The translations under genes and the position numbers were made by a program. The notes under the pieces are model-generated. The model was given only the letters and a program-made list of their open reading frames with translations. It was not told the DNA's origin and made no database searches. A DNA stretch of 64,000 nt from Luteimonas arsenica (GTDB taxonomy: Bacteria; Pseudomonadota; Gammaproteobacteria; Xanthomonadales; Xanthomonadaceae). The DNA is taken from contig NZ_SJRW01000001.1 in NCBI RefSeq assembly GCF_004352825.1, positions 1,426,001-1,490,000 on the forward strand. Reading direction: 5' to 3'. Positions 1 through 8,029 of the stretch are shown in pieces (positions within the stretch are counted from its first letter, which is position 1; every line of letters begins with the position of its first letter).

Positions 1-343
1 CTGGAGGGTGAGTGGGAGGAGAGATTCACTGTATGCAGTCTTCTGCTCTTCGAGTGTCCGCGTAGCTAGACGAGCCTGTTCCTCAGGCTCAAGAAAAGGG
101 GCAAGTTCTGGGGGGCTGGGATTGCACAGGCCGAGGCGCTGTTTGAGCTGCAGAAGGCCCATTCTCAGGTCTTCCAGCCTCGGCAGAGTCGGCCTGGCCA
201 GGTCCCAAAACGGCGCGTAGAACCAGTCTGATGACCCGGGAGCAATAGCTTCGCCGCGTGCGACCAGGTCCAGGGGAGCTTCCAAGTAGCTAATCGGCTG
301 ACGGTCCGATTGCCTCGATGAGAATCCAGAGCGCCGTCGCTTA
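1..343 (-). pseudogene. Partial unknown protein, interrupted by IS5 end
   Basis: On the minus strand one frame stays open from about 343 down to base 1 and would run past the window edge. Its residues look like a real soluble protein: it includes YLEAPLDLVARGEA and WFYAPFWDLARP, followed by a leucine-, glutamine- and glutamate-rich probable helix. The upstream part is replaced by the IS5 terminal repeat at 345, so the visible piece lacks its original start. I do not recognise the family. The claim of coding rests only on the open frame and residue composition, so confidence is limited. Confidence 0.35.
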
Positions 344-344
344 A

Positions 345-588
345 GGAAGGTCTGAACAACTCGACCCAGCTGGGCGACAATAGCGCACCACAACGAGGTT
401 GACGTTCGATGCAGCTGACGTTCGGTGATGCCGAGGGCCTGGGCAAGCGCAAGCGGACCCGCAAGGAGATCTTCCTGGCGGAGATGGAGCAGGTGGTGCC
501 GTGGTCGGCGCTGCTGAAGCTGATCGAGCCGCACTATCCGAAGATGGGTCGTCCCGGCCGCCAGCCCTATCCGATCGCGACGATCTGG
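345..588 (+). mobile_element. Left-end remnant of an IS5-family insertion sequence
   Basis: The element starts with GGAAGGTCTGAACAA, very close to the remembered IS5 terminal inverted repeat (GGAAGGTGCGAA...). It is preceded by TTAA at 341-344, which fits the YTAR target preference of the IS5 group. The transposase start follows at 409. Similarity to IS5 stops near 588, where the sequence switches to a truncated decarboxylase gene. The right end is missing, so the element is dead and the junction is a deletion rather than a clean insertion. Confidence 0.7.
409..588 (+). pseudogene. IS5-family transposase, N-terminal fragment
   Basis: The fragment begins MQLTFGDAEGLGKRKRTRKE and continues through VVPWSALLKLIEPHYPK and GRPGRQPYPIATI, the conserved N-terminal region of IS5-group transposases of Xanthomonas and relatives. 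After about residue 59 the expected continuation, including the DDE catalytic domain, is absent. The frame instead runs into unrelated sequence and stops at 702. The product cannot be active. Confidence 0.8.
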
Positions 589-589
589 G

Positions 590-1025
590 TCTCGGTGAAA
601 CGGGACTTCTTCATGGAACCTCCTGGCTGGGGGAACATGCCAGAAAGTTCTACTTATGGGGTGTCTGCGGATCGGGGAAGCTTACGCTGGAGCCGCGGCT
701 GAAGCATCTTGTCCGCCTGCGGGCATCGCAGATCAATGGCTGCGCCTATTGCGTCAAGTTGCACACGCGCGAGGCACGCGCCCATGGGGAATCCGACGAG
801 CGGCTCGACCAACTCGTCGTGTGGCGGAGCGTCGAGGTGTTCAGTGCGCCTGAAAGGGCGGCGTTGGCATGGACCGAAGTCCTCACGACGCTGGCTCGCC
901 AGGACATGAACTCCGGCCTGCGCACGGAGCTCGGCGATCACTTCTCCGAACAAGAAATCGCGGTGCTCGGCGCGGAGATCGCGATGATCAATCTCTGGAA
1001 CCGGATCGCCATTTCGAACCACTAG
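590..1025 (+). pseudogene. Carboxymuconolactone decarboxylase/AhpD-like protein, 5' truncated
   Basis: From about 640 to the stop at 1023-1025 the frame encodes a CMD/AhpD-family domain: EPRLKHLVRLRASQINGC followed by CAYC and a downstream histidine. The CxxC cysteines lie at 741-743 and 750-752 and the histidine at 762-764, the redox pair and proton relay of AhpD-like peroxidases. APERAALAWTEVLT and a C-terminal AMINLWNRIA helix are also typical. The N-terminal 30-40 residues expected for the family are missing because the gene is joined to the IS5 remnant. An in-frame ATG at 501 lies inside IS5 sequence, so a fusion product is possible but unlikely to be native. Confidence 0.7.
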
Positions 1026-1168
1026 AACACTACGCCGCCGGACAGGCAGCGGCCGGGGCTTCGATCGTCAAGCCGGCGCGTGACACTTTCCGGGGTGGAT
1101 ACGCGGGATCTTACGGCCAAAACCTTGGACAAACGGAACTTGGACAATCGCGACGAGTGAATGGGAAG

Positions 1169-2059
1169 TTAGATTCGCCGACCAGCCATGGTTCGCGACA
1201 TCGCGTCCAGGAAAGCCTGAACGTTGGCGCTTCCGGCTAGTGCAGCTGAGAAAATGAGCTGCACAGGAATCGAAGGCGGCTCGCTGACGGGCAGTACACG
1301 TCGCAATTTGCCTTCATCGATCGCAGCCACGGCCTGATACGAAAGCACCCGTGTTATTCCGAGGCCGGCAATCGCGGAGTCTATTGCTGCATCAGCGCTG
1401 TTGACTCGGAACCTCGGCGAAGGCGTCAGCACTTGCTTTCCGTCGGCCCCAAAACGCCATTCGGTGGTACGGCTGACACCTTCGAACGCGATCAGATCGT
1501 GGGCCAAGAGTTCGCCCACCGAGTCAGGGGACCCACGACGCCGAAGGTAGTCCGGAGACGCCACCAGTACTTGCCTTGTTTCCCCTAGGCGGCGCGCCCG
1601 AAGCGCGCTGTCGCTCAGGTCGCCAATCCGCAGCGCCACGTCAATGCCTTCCTCCACGAGGTTTACGAAGCGGTCCATCAGCAACAGTCGGACGCGGAGG
1701 CGGGGGTGCTGCTTGAGCAGCATCGTCAGCACCGGGGCAACGTAAAGGCGACCGAAAACCACTGGGGCGGTGACCGAGATGAGGCCTTGGGGTTCGACAT
1801 CGCCTCCTTGCAGGAGACGTTCTCCCTGCGCCAGTTCATCCAACGCGCGCCGGCACCGCTGGAGGTAAAGCTCGCCCGCTTCGGTCAGTCGCACGGCCCG
1901 GGTGGAACGTCTGAGCAACAACACGCCCAGCCGCGATTCCAGCCCGGCGATGGCGCGCGTCACGGCCTGCGGGGACACGCCAAGTTGTCTTGCGGCACCT
2001 GCGAATGAGCCCAACTCAGCTATTGCGCTGAAGGCGGCCAGGGCGTCGAGTCGGTCCAT
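1169..2059 (-). CDS. LysR-family transcriptional regulator
   Basis: This 296-residue protein has the LysR N-terminal winged helix-turn-helix: it begins MDRLDALAAFSAIAELGSF, followed by GVSPQAVTRAIAGLESRLGV. An effector-binding domain follows from about residue 90 (LISVTAPVVFGRLYVAP). I chose the ATG at 2057-2059 because the conserved LysR N-terminus starts there; the frame is open further upstream but without homology. It is divergent from the hydrolase-transporter-PPOX-GST run starting at 2262, so by the usual LysR arrangement it probably controls that run from the 200-base gap. The effector is unknown. Confidence 0.88.
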   Translation of the reverse strand: MDRLDALAAFSAIAELGSFAGAARQLGVSPQAVTRAIAGLESRLGVLLLRRSTRAVRLTEAGELYLQRCRRALDELAQGERLLQGGDVEPQGLISVTAPVVFGRLYVAPVLTMLLKQHPRLRVRLLLMDRFVNLVEEGIDVALRIGDLSDSALRARRLGETRQVLVASPDYLRRRGSPDSVGELLAHDLIAFEGVSRTTEWRFGADGKQVLTPSPRFRVNSADAAIDSAIAGLGITRVLSYQAVAAIDEGKLRRVLPVSEPPSIPVQLIFSAALAGSANVQAFLDAMSRTMAGRRI

Positions 2060-2261
2060 TCTTTCACCCAGGGGAATAATGAAATCCAGATCGAGGGGAT
2101 TATGTACTGAAACGGCGGACACCAGAATGGGGCCGTCGGAGAACACCGGTGGCGCCGCCCGAATCAGGGCTGCGCGCCGGGATGCCGATGACGTTCCCTC
2201 GCAACGCATCAGACGCCTTTTCTTCCTGGCCCCCACGCCCTGCCACTTCGGAGACTACCCA

Positions 2262-3182
2262 ATGACCAACCCCGCCCGCTCTCAGAAACTCGCCGAGTCC
2301 GCGCTTGCGGCCAGCGCGCGAGCCAGCATCCGCTACCGCACCTTGCGGATCGATGGCCAGGACATCTTCTTTCGGGACGCCGGTCCCGAGGGAGCGCCGG
2401 CCCTGTTGCTTCTCCACGGATTCCCGAGCTCGTCGCACCAGTACCGGAACCTGATTGCGGACCTTGCCGATCGCTACCGCGTCATCGCGCCCGACTACCC
2501 CGGCTTCGGCCACAGCGCAATGCCGGATCGGTCGGCCTTCGCTTATACGTTCGACAATTTTGCCTCGATCGTCGGCAAGCTGACCGAAGCGTTGGGCCTC
2601 GGGCAGTACGCACTGTACGTTTTTGATTACGGCGCCCCCGTCGGCTTCCGCCTGGCGACCAAGAACCCGGAACGCATCAGCGCCCTCATTGTGCAGAACG
2701 GCAATGCCTACGACGAAGGCATCGGCGATTTCTGGGAGCCGATCAAGGCCTACTGGGCCACCCATGCCCAACCTGAGCGCGAAGCCATCCGGTGGCTGAC
2801 GTCGATCAAGGCGACCACTTGGCAGTACACCAATGGGGTGGACGACACGGCGAAAGTGAGCCCGGATGGCTACACCAGCGACCAGGCCTTCATGGACCGC
2901 CCCGGCAATGCCGACATCCAGCTCGACATTTTCTACGACTACCGAACCAACCTCCCGCTCTATCCGCAGTGGCAGGCCTATCTCCGGGAGCGGCGCCCGC
3001 CGACGCTCGTGCTTTGGGGCCGCAATGACGAGATCTTCGTCGCCGCCGGCGCCGCGCCTTACCAGCGCGACAATCCGGAAGCAGAAGTGCACCTCCTGGA
3101 CACTGGACACTTCGCACTAGAAACGCATGGAGCGGAGATCGCCACCCTGATCCGCGACTTCCTGGCCGGAAAGGTGGGATGA
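2262..3182 (+). CDS. Alpha/beta hydrolase with aspartate nucleophile (epoxide hydrolase/dehalogenase type)
   Basis: A 306-residue alpha/beta-hydrolase-fold enzyme. The oxyanion motif HGFPSSS is at residues 52-58. The nucleophile elbow reads FDYGAPVG, placing Asp122 where serine hydrolases have Ser. An acidic residue in WGRNDEIF and His283 in DTGHF complete the triad. An Asp nucleophile is known from haloalkane dehalogenases, epoxide hydrolases and fluoroacetate dehalogenase, so chemistry on epoxides or halogenated compounds is more likely than ester cleavage; the substrate is unknown. The ATG at 2262 starts the region resembling homologues, although the frame is open much further upstream. 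It is first in a run with a DMT transporter, a PPOX protein and a GST. Confidence 0.82.
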   Translation: MTNPARSQKLAESALAASARASIRYRTLRIDGQDIFFRDAGPEGAPALLLLHGFPSSSHQYRNLIADLADRYRVIAPDYPGFGHSAMPDRSAFAYTFDNFASIVGKLTEALGLGQYALYVFDYGAPVGFRLATKNPERISALIVQNGNAYDEGIGDFWEPIKAYWATHAQPEREAIRWLTSIKATTWQYTNGVDDTAKVSPDGYTSDQAFMDRPGNADIQLDIFYDYRTNLPLYPQWQAYLRERRPPTLVLWGRNDEIFVAAGAAPYQRDNPEAEVHLLDTGHFALETHGAEIATLIRDFLAGKVG

Positions 3183-3191
3183 ACGATCCAC

Positions 3192-3219
3192 GCCGCCGGG
3201 CGCCGTTGCGCCCGGCGGC
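3192..3219 (+). other. Intercistronic GC-rich hairpin
   Basis: A perfect 12-base-pair stem (GCCGCCGGGCGC with its complement) and a CGTT tetraloop lies between the hydrolase stop and the DMT transporter start. There is no T-run after it, so it is more likely an mRNA-stabilising or processing hairpin than a terminator. Confidence 0.5.
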
Positions 3220-3239
3220 AGAGTCAAGCGGAGAGCGGC

Positions 3240-4145
3240 ATGCATCGTTTCGTTCTGTTGTTGATCGTCGTCGGGACCCTGCAGGCGGCCCTCGTTTTGC
3301 TTGCGCGTCTCGGGGCTGGGGCAGGGATGTCCATTCTGGCGGCAGCGATCGTGTCGACACTGGGGGCTGGCATGGTCATAGGGCTGGCTTCACTGGGTCG
3401 ATCGCGCGAGAGGAGGACGGCAAACGCAGGATCACTAGTGTTCCTCGGCGGTGCGGGCACGGTCAGCTACGCCTTTCCCAATGCACTGGTTTTCGCAACG
3501 GCGGAGAAGCTGGGCCCAGCGCATGCGGCCATGCTCTACGCCTTCGTGCCGGGACTGACGTATCTGATCGCCTTGCTCGCTGATCTTGAGCGGAGTTCGC
3601 CGAGGCGTCTGACCGGCCTGCTGCTCGGATTCACCGGCGCCACAGTGATCTTGTCCACTCGATTCGACCTGGCAACGCCTACGGAGTCGCTTTGGCTACT
3701 GATCTCGCTTGCAGCGCCTGCATCGGTGGCGGCCGGCAACGTCATTCGTTCGCGTTTCTGGCCCCAAGGCGCAAGTGTCATGGATATCGCCCCTGGTCTT
3801 CTCTTGTCGGCTGGACTGGTGCTGCTGGCCGTTGCTGCCCTTGCACCGGGCCAGAGCCTTGCTTGGCCAACCCATTGGGGCGGCCCCTTGGCGCTGCTGG
3901 CGACGGCCTCTCTCTTCTATGTCCTCTATTTCAACCTTCAACAGGCGGCTGGTGCCGTCTACCTGAGCCAGATAGGTTACGTCGCGGCGGCAGCGGGCCT
4001 GGCATTCGGCGTGACCCTGTTCGACGAGCAAGTAGCGGCGCCCATGTTCGCCGGGATTGCGCTCGTGGTTCTCGGTGTAGTTCTGGTTACGCCCCATCCG
4101 GGCGAGACTGGCCAAACCGCAGTAGCCCGGGGCATTCACAGTTGA
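3240..4145 (+). CDS. DMT-superfamily (EamA-like) membrane transporter
   Basis: A 301-residue, strongly hydrophobic protein with about ten membrane spans in two similar halves, as in the drug/metabolite transporter family. The first span is FVLLLIVVGTLQAALVLLA, and a C-terminal half begins near LWLLISLAAPASVAAGN. A GGAGAG ribosome-binding site precedes the ATG at 3240. It probably exports a small metabolite or drug; the substrate cannot be read from sequence. It sits between the Asp-nucleophile hydrolase and a PPOX protein on the same strand, suggesting one detoxification transcript. Confidence 0.78.
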   Translation: MHRFVLLLIVVGTLQAALVLLARLGAGAGMSILAAAIVSTLGAGMVIGLASLGRSRERRTANAGSLVFLGGAGTVSYAFPNALVFATAEKLGPAHAAMLYAFVPGLTYLIALLADLERSSPRRLTGLLLGFTGATVILSTRFDLATPTESLWLLISLAAPASVAAGNVIRSRFWPQGASVMDIAPGLLLSAGLVLLAVAALAPGQSLAWPTHWGGPLALLATASLFYVLYFNLQQAAGAVYLSQIGYVAAAAGLAFGVTLFDEQVAAPMFAGIALVVLGVVLVTPHPGETGQTAVARGIHS

Positions 4146-4158
4146 AGGAGGGTACGAG

Positions 4159-4800
4159 ATGAGCCGACGCTTCGCTGACCTGATGTTTACGCCGGCGGTT
4201 CGTGGCGTTCAGTCCGAACAGGGGTCCCGCCAGGCCTACGAAAGATTCGACGCGCCCGATAGCCCGGCACTCGACAGATTCAGCTTCCGCGAGTCCGAGT
4301 TCATTGCGACACGGGACAGTCTTTACCTGGCCAGCGTCTCGGAAACCGGTTGGCCCTACGTGCAGCACCGGGGAGGGCCGCCAGGATTCATCAAGGTCCT
4401 GGACGAACAAACGCTAGGGCTGGCGGATTATCGGGGCAATCGTCAATACGTTTCGGTTGGAAATGTCCGCGGTGACGATCGAGTCTCCTTGATACTGGTG
4501 GACTACGTGCAGAGACGCCGATTGAAGATTGTTGGGCGGATGCGTGTGATTGACCGCACTGATTCCGATCGGATGGACCTCTTGCGGGATCAGTACCACG
4601 CCGAAGTTGAACGAGGACTAATCATCACCTTGGAAGGCTTCGACTGGAACTGTCCACAGCACATCACTCCCCGATACACAGAGGCGGAATTGATCACCAG
4701 ACTGGCCCCGGTTTACGAACACATCGCAAGTCTTGAGCGTCAGAACGCCGCGCTGCTTGCAAAAATCACCGATATGGAACTGAGGGGTATGAATAGATGA
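4159..4800 (+). CDS. Pyridoxamine 5'-phosphate oxidase-family flavoprotein
   Basis: A 213-residue protein with the split-barrel flavin-binding fold of the PPOX class: SLYLASVSETGWPYVQHRGG near residue 52, then GFIKVLDEQTLGLADYRGNR and DDRVSLILVDY. A C-terminal helical tail (YEHIASLERQNAALLAKI) looks like a short coiled coil. A strong AGGAGG site lies just upstream. Such proteins often reduce quinones or other electrophiles with FMN or F420; cofactor and substrate are not determined here. The stop overlaps the start of the GST gene by 4 bases (ATGA), indicating translational coupling. Confidence 0.8.
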   Translation: MSRRFADLMFTPAVRGVQSEQGSRQAYERFDAPDSPALDRFSFRESEFIATRDSLYLASVSETGWPYVQHRGGPPGFIKVLDEQTLGLADYRGNRQYVSVGNVRGDDRVSLILVDYVQRRRLKIVGRMRVIDRTDSDRMDLLRDQYHAEVERGLIITLEGFDWNCPQHITPRYTEAELITRLAPVYEHIASLERQNAALLAKITDMELRGMNR

Positions 4801-5429
4801 TCACGCTGTACGGTTTCCCGCGATCTGGAAACACGCTTAAGGTTCGCATCGCGCTTTGTCTCCTCTCCCTGCCGTTTGAGGAAAGCATGCCGAGCCATGG
4901 TGAGCACAAGCGTCCGCCTTTCACCGAACTCAATCCACTTGGCCAGGTGCCGGTGCTGGTCGATGACGGCGTGATATTGCGCGACAGCCAGGCGATCCTG
5001 GTCTACTTGGCAGCCGCCTATCGGCCAGGTGAATGGGATGGAGTAGCTCCCGCCGAGCGGGGATCTATTGCTCAGTGGATGTCCTTCGCCGCTAACGAAT
5101 TGCAGCACGGGCCCAACGCCCTGCGGCGTATAGTCCAGTTCGATGCGCCGCTTGACAAAAGAGTCGCCTCGAACGCTACCGATCAGGCCTTGGAAATTCT
5201 TGAAAGGCATCTGAGTTCACGGCTATGGCTGGAATCCGGGCGGATGACAATCGCGGATATGGCGTGCGCACCTTACGTGGCATTGGCGCCGCAGGGTGGA
5301 GTCAATCTTGAGCCGTTCGCGGCCATACGCTCGTGGCTTGGCCGTATCGAAGCGGCATCAAACTTTCCTTCGCATCCGGATTGGACCCGACAACCGATCG
5401 CCGATTCGCCCGCACCACCACCCGCATGA
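4797..5429 (+). CDS. Glutathione S-transferase family protein
   Basis: A 210-residue protein with a thioredoxin-like N-terminal domain: LYGFPRSGNTLKVRIALCLL, a cis-proline region GQVPVLVDDG and the glutathione gamma-glutamyl contact DSQAILVYLA. An all-helical C-terminal domain follows (MTIADMACAPYVAL). Length and domain order fit a bacterial cytosolic GST. It is translationally coupled to the upstream PPOX gene and ends the run. With the hydrolase, exporter and flavoprotein it suggests handling of electrophilic compounds, but this is inference from context. Confidence 0.88.
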   Translation: MITLYGFPRSGNTLKVRIALCLLSLPFEESMPSHGEHKRPPFTELNPLGQVPVLVDDGVILRDSQAILVYLAAAYRPGEWDGVAPAERGSIAQWMSFAANELQHGPNALRRIVQFDAPLDKRVASNATDQALEILERHLSSRLWLESGRMTIADMACAPYVALAPQGGVNLEPFAAIRSWLGRIEAASNFPSHPDWTRQPIADSPAPPPA

Positions 5430-5554
5430 TCTGCACCGGCAACAGCGATTAAGGCACGTTATCGGGGATAGGCACGAGAGCCCCGCCGGGCAGGCTGACG
5501 TTCGGCGATGCTCCTTCAGAAGCGACACTGTGCCGTCAGGCTCAAGTGCCGAAG

Positions 5555-6236
5555 TGGAGTTCCCAAACTCGGAGAAACCTGCAGCAAACACCGGGTAGAA
5601 CGTCTGATGCGGGAGAATGGCCTGCGAGCATTGCATGGTTATCGGACCCGGCACATTCCAATGGCCAAACCGCCGGCATTGATTCCCAACTTGCTGCAAC
5701 GCCAATTCACAGCGTCGCATCCGAACGAGGTCTGGGTTACGGACATTACCTACATTCGGACCTGGCAAGGCTGGCTCTATTTGGCTGTCGTCGTGGATCT
5801 GTTCTCTCGCAAAGTTGTTGGCTGTGCCACCAAGCCGACAATTCGCCGCGAGCTGGCTCTGGAAGCCGTTGATAAGGCTATCAGGCGAAGGCGACCTCGC
5901 AAGAGGTTGATCCACTCGGATCAGGGAGCCCAGTACGGCAGTGATGCGTGGCGGCGCTACTGCAAAGCGAACGACCTCGAGCCAAGCATGAGCAGACGAG
6001 GAAACTGCTGGGACAACGCGGTAGCGGAATCATTCTTCGGAAGATTGAAGAAGGAGCGGATCAAGAAGCGCATCTACAACAACCGCGAAGTCGCGATCCT
6101 GGACATATCCGATTACATCGACGGTTTCTACAATCCAACACGCCGTCAAAGCCATCTCGGCGGCGTCAGTCCTGATGAATTCGAGGCAGCGCATCGAACC
6201 CGCCGGTCACGTGTCCACTAAACTCTGGGAACTCCA
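5555..6236 (+). mobile_element. Internally deleted IS3-family element with both ends kept
   Basis: An 11-base perfect inverted repeat bounds the element: TGGAGTTCCCA at 5555-5565 and TGGGAACTCCA at 6226-6236, with the TG...CA ends of IS3-type elements. The catalytic part of orfB lies inside, but orfA and the orfB start are gone, so only about 5 bases separate the left repeat from mid-orfB sequence. No target duplication is seen (GAAG versus ATCC). The right end supplies the stop codon of the metalloprotease-like gene read on the opposite strand. Confidence 0.75.
5571..6221 (+). pseudogene. IS3-family transposase OrfB, N-terminally truncated
   Basis: The frame carries the IS3 OrfB core: CSKHRVERLMRENGLRA, then the integrase domain with TDITY (Asp at 5742-5744), HSDQG (Asp at 5919-5921) and AESFFGRLKKE (Glu at 6027-6029). 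The spacing is the classic DD(35)E, so the catalytic triad is intact. The N-terminal part and the frameshift partner OrfA are deleted. An ATG at 5508 lies outside the element, so a stable product is doubtful. Confidence 0.85.
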
Positions 6237-7208
6237 ATCCATCTGTTCGAGGTTGATCTGATGGATGGTGTCGGCGTCGTGGAGTGTCGCCTCACTGCAT
6301 GACGGTTGCCAGCCGCTGGCCTCGAACAGTTCCACAGCCGTCTCCGGTCGCACGTCAAGCAATTCGGCGATGGCCTTCTCCCTGTCCCGGGCGCGGGCTA
6401 CGTAGGCATGGGCGATCCGATACCCGACCCAGTAGCCGAGGTCGCCGCGACGATCGTCGTCACCGGGGCCGTTGTAGAGCCATCGAGAAAGGTCCGTTTC
6501 GTCACTGTCGGCGAGGAACTCGCTCTCCAGTGCGCACTCGCGGCCGTGTGTCCATGCCCGCAGGTGGGCATTGGCCACCTGGCCGGAGATCAGTTCGCCA
6601 ACGTACTCGGCTCCGCCCTCAAGTAACGTCTGATACAGCAGGGTCGGTTCGGCCATTTCGACCGCGGCGCCATGCTGCTGCACGTGGACGAACTCATGTG
6701 CGATCAGGTGCACGAAGCGATCGCCCACGCTAGCTTGCATCCAGTCGGCGTTACATAGGGTTTCCAGCCCGATCACCACCCCAGCCGGGGTAGTGACTCC
6801 TCCTGTGTTACCACGACCGACCAGGATGGTGACCGGTGGAAAGCGCGCCATCGGCAGCGTCGCCTCAAGCTTGCCCAGCGCGTCGACTACCCGCTCGCGT
6901 ATCTCCGACATGGCTGCAGCACAGGAGCGCGCATGTTCGTACAACGCAGGATTCTTGACGATAGCCTCTGCCAAACGCTCCATCGAGCCGATGCGCATCG
7001 CGGTGAATTCCTTCAACGCGTCGCTCCCTGCGTCCAGATAGTCGCGCTGCAGCGCGTCTGCGCTCGGGCGACCATTGGCGGTGTCGAGCACTCGAAAGAA
7101 GCGGGTGACATCTTCGGTGCGTACATCGGCCGGGGTCGCGCCCGGCTCGCCCGCGAAGCTGCCGGCCGACAGGGTCCCCAGAAGCAACGCCACCAAGACA
7201 CACGGCAT
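6207..7208 (-). CDS. Secreted putative zinc metalloprotease (HExxH), C-terminus altered by IS3
   Basis: A 333-residue protein starting at the ATG at 7206-7208, which has a GGAGGG site directly upstream and opens a signal peptide (MPCVLVALLLGTLSAGSFA). The zinc motif HEFVH is at residues 171-175. A downstream EGGAEYVGEL (about 197-201) may give a third glutamate ligand, as in gluzincins. It is a clear paralogue of the protein at 8030-8944, sharing TEDVTRFF, a GLETLC region and LGYWVGYRIAHAY. The last nine residues (WSSQSLVDT) are encoded by the IS3 end. The paralogue stops soon after the shared GWxP, so only a short tail is affected. It resembles DUF2268-type predicted Zn-dependent proteases; the substrate is unknown. 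Confidence 0.72.
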   Translation of the reverse strand: MPCVLVALLLGTLSAGSFAGEPGATPADVRTEDVTRFFRVLDTANGRPSADALQRDYLDAGSDALKEFTAMRIGSMERLAEAIVKNPALYEHARSCAAAMSEIRERVVDALGKLEATLPMARFPPVTILVGRGNTGGVTTPAGVVIGLETLCNADWMQASVGDRFVHLIAHEFVHVQQHGAAVEMAEPTLLYQTLLEGGAEYVGELISGQVANAHLRAWTHGRECALESEFLADSDETDLSRWLYNGPGDDDRRGDLGYWVGYRIAHAYVARARDREKAIAELLDVRPETAVELFEASGWQPSCSEATLHDADTIHQINLEQMDWSSQSLVDT

Positions 7209-7449
7209 CGCCCTCCAGAGAGAGCAGACGGCGGGCTGCCCGGCAGCCGGCTCCTCGCCCCGGACTTTATGTGAATCAGCTTCTCTGCTTTCCTGACGGA
7301 AGGCATAAGCCTCGTTCGCCGCGAAGGTGACGTGCGATAGAGGCCGGATTTCCGGCCAGTGAGCTTCTCGATAACGACGAATGAATGTCATGGGGTGGGA
7401 TCCTTTCGGAGGCTGCATGTATGTAATGACCCAGCGGTTTCTGCACAGG

Positions 7450-7945
7450 TCAGGCTGCTAAAGCATACGCCTCAGAGGGTGTTTCCATGCCCAGCGCCTG
7501 GTGAGGGCGCCGGTGGTTTTAGAACTGGATCCAGTCGCCGATCACGCGGCTGGCGTGCTGCTGGCTTTCGAAGCGGTGGCGATGCGCATACTGCTCCTTC
7601 AGGTTGCGGATGACCCGCTCGATCATCCCGTTCTGCTGCGGACAGTGCGGGGGGGGTGACCCACAGCTGGTCCGGACGGTCGGCATGGAACTGCCGGTTC
7701 ACCCGGTCCAGCGGGCACGACCGCACCGGGCCCGGGAACGTGGTGCGTACCGGCTTGCCGCGAATCACCCCGGCAATCCTCAACTTGCGCATCAGCCGCT
7801 CCACGGTGCTGCGGGCCACGTCCCACTGCTCCCGCTGCATCTGCCTCCAGACCTTGCGGACGCCATAGACGCGCTCGTTTCAATGAACCCCGTCATGGCT
7901 TGAACCGGCGGTCGAGCTCCGCCTGGGCAAAATGCGTTGGGCGAT
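7450..7945 (-). mobile_element. Scrambled IS3-family element (orfA tail plus deleted orfB)
   Basis: On the minus strand the sequence reads an OrfA tail (FAQAELDRRFKP, stop overlapping the next ATG), an OrfB start (MTGFIE, ATG at 7894-7896), then by deletion jumps to YGVRKVWRQMQREQWD. It continues through DRPDQLWVT and jumps again, with frame change, to a C-terminal region corresponding to RVIRNLKEQYAHRHRF, NHRRPHQALGM and SEAYALAA. The stop is at 7450-7452. The catalytic Asp-Asp-Glu segment is mostly lost. This is a different IS3 subgroup from the element at 5555-6236. It lies between the two paralogous metalloprotease genes. Confidence 0.75.
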
Positions 7946-8029
7946 CGGGGCAGCAGCAGGATGCAGCGCCGCCGTTCGGGATGGCAGGATTCTGGTGGAA
8001 CCCGTGCTGCAGGCTCCACGAGGGGATTG

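Noticed and set aside
1902-2261. In-frame 120-codon extension upstream of the hydrolase start at 2262
   Set aside because: It runs antisense through the LysR gene start, has no homology and no ribosome-binding site; the ATG at 2262 begins the hydrolase-like sequence.
5488-5508. GCTGACGTTCGGCGATGC, nearly identical to the start of the IS5 transposase gene at 413-430
   Set aside because: Only about 18 bases match and neither flank continues the similarity; it could be a tiny IS5 scar, but the evidence is too thin to call.
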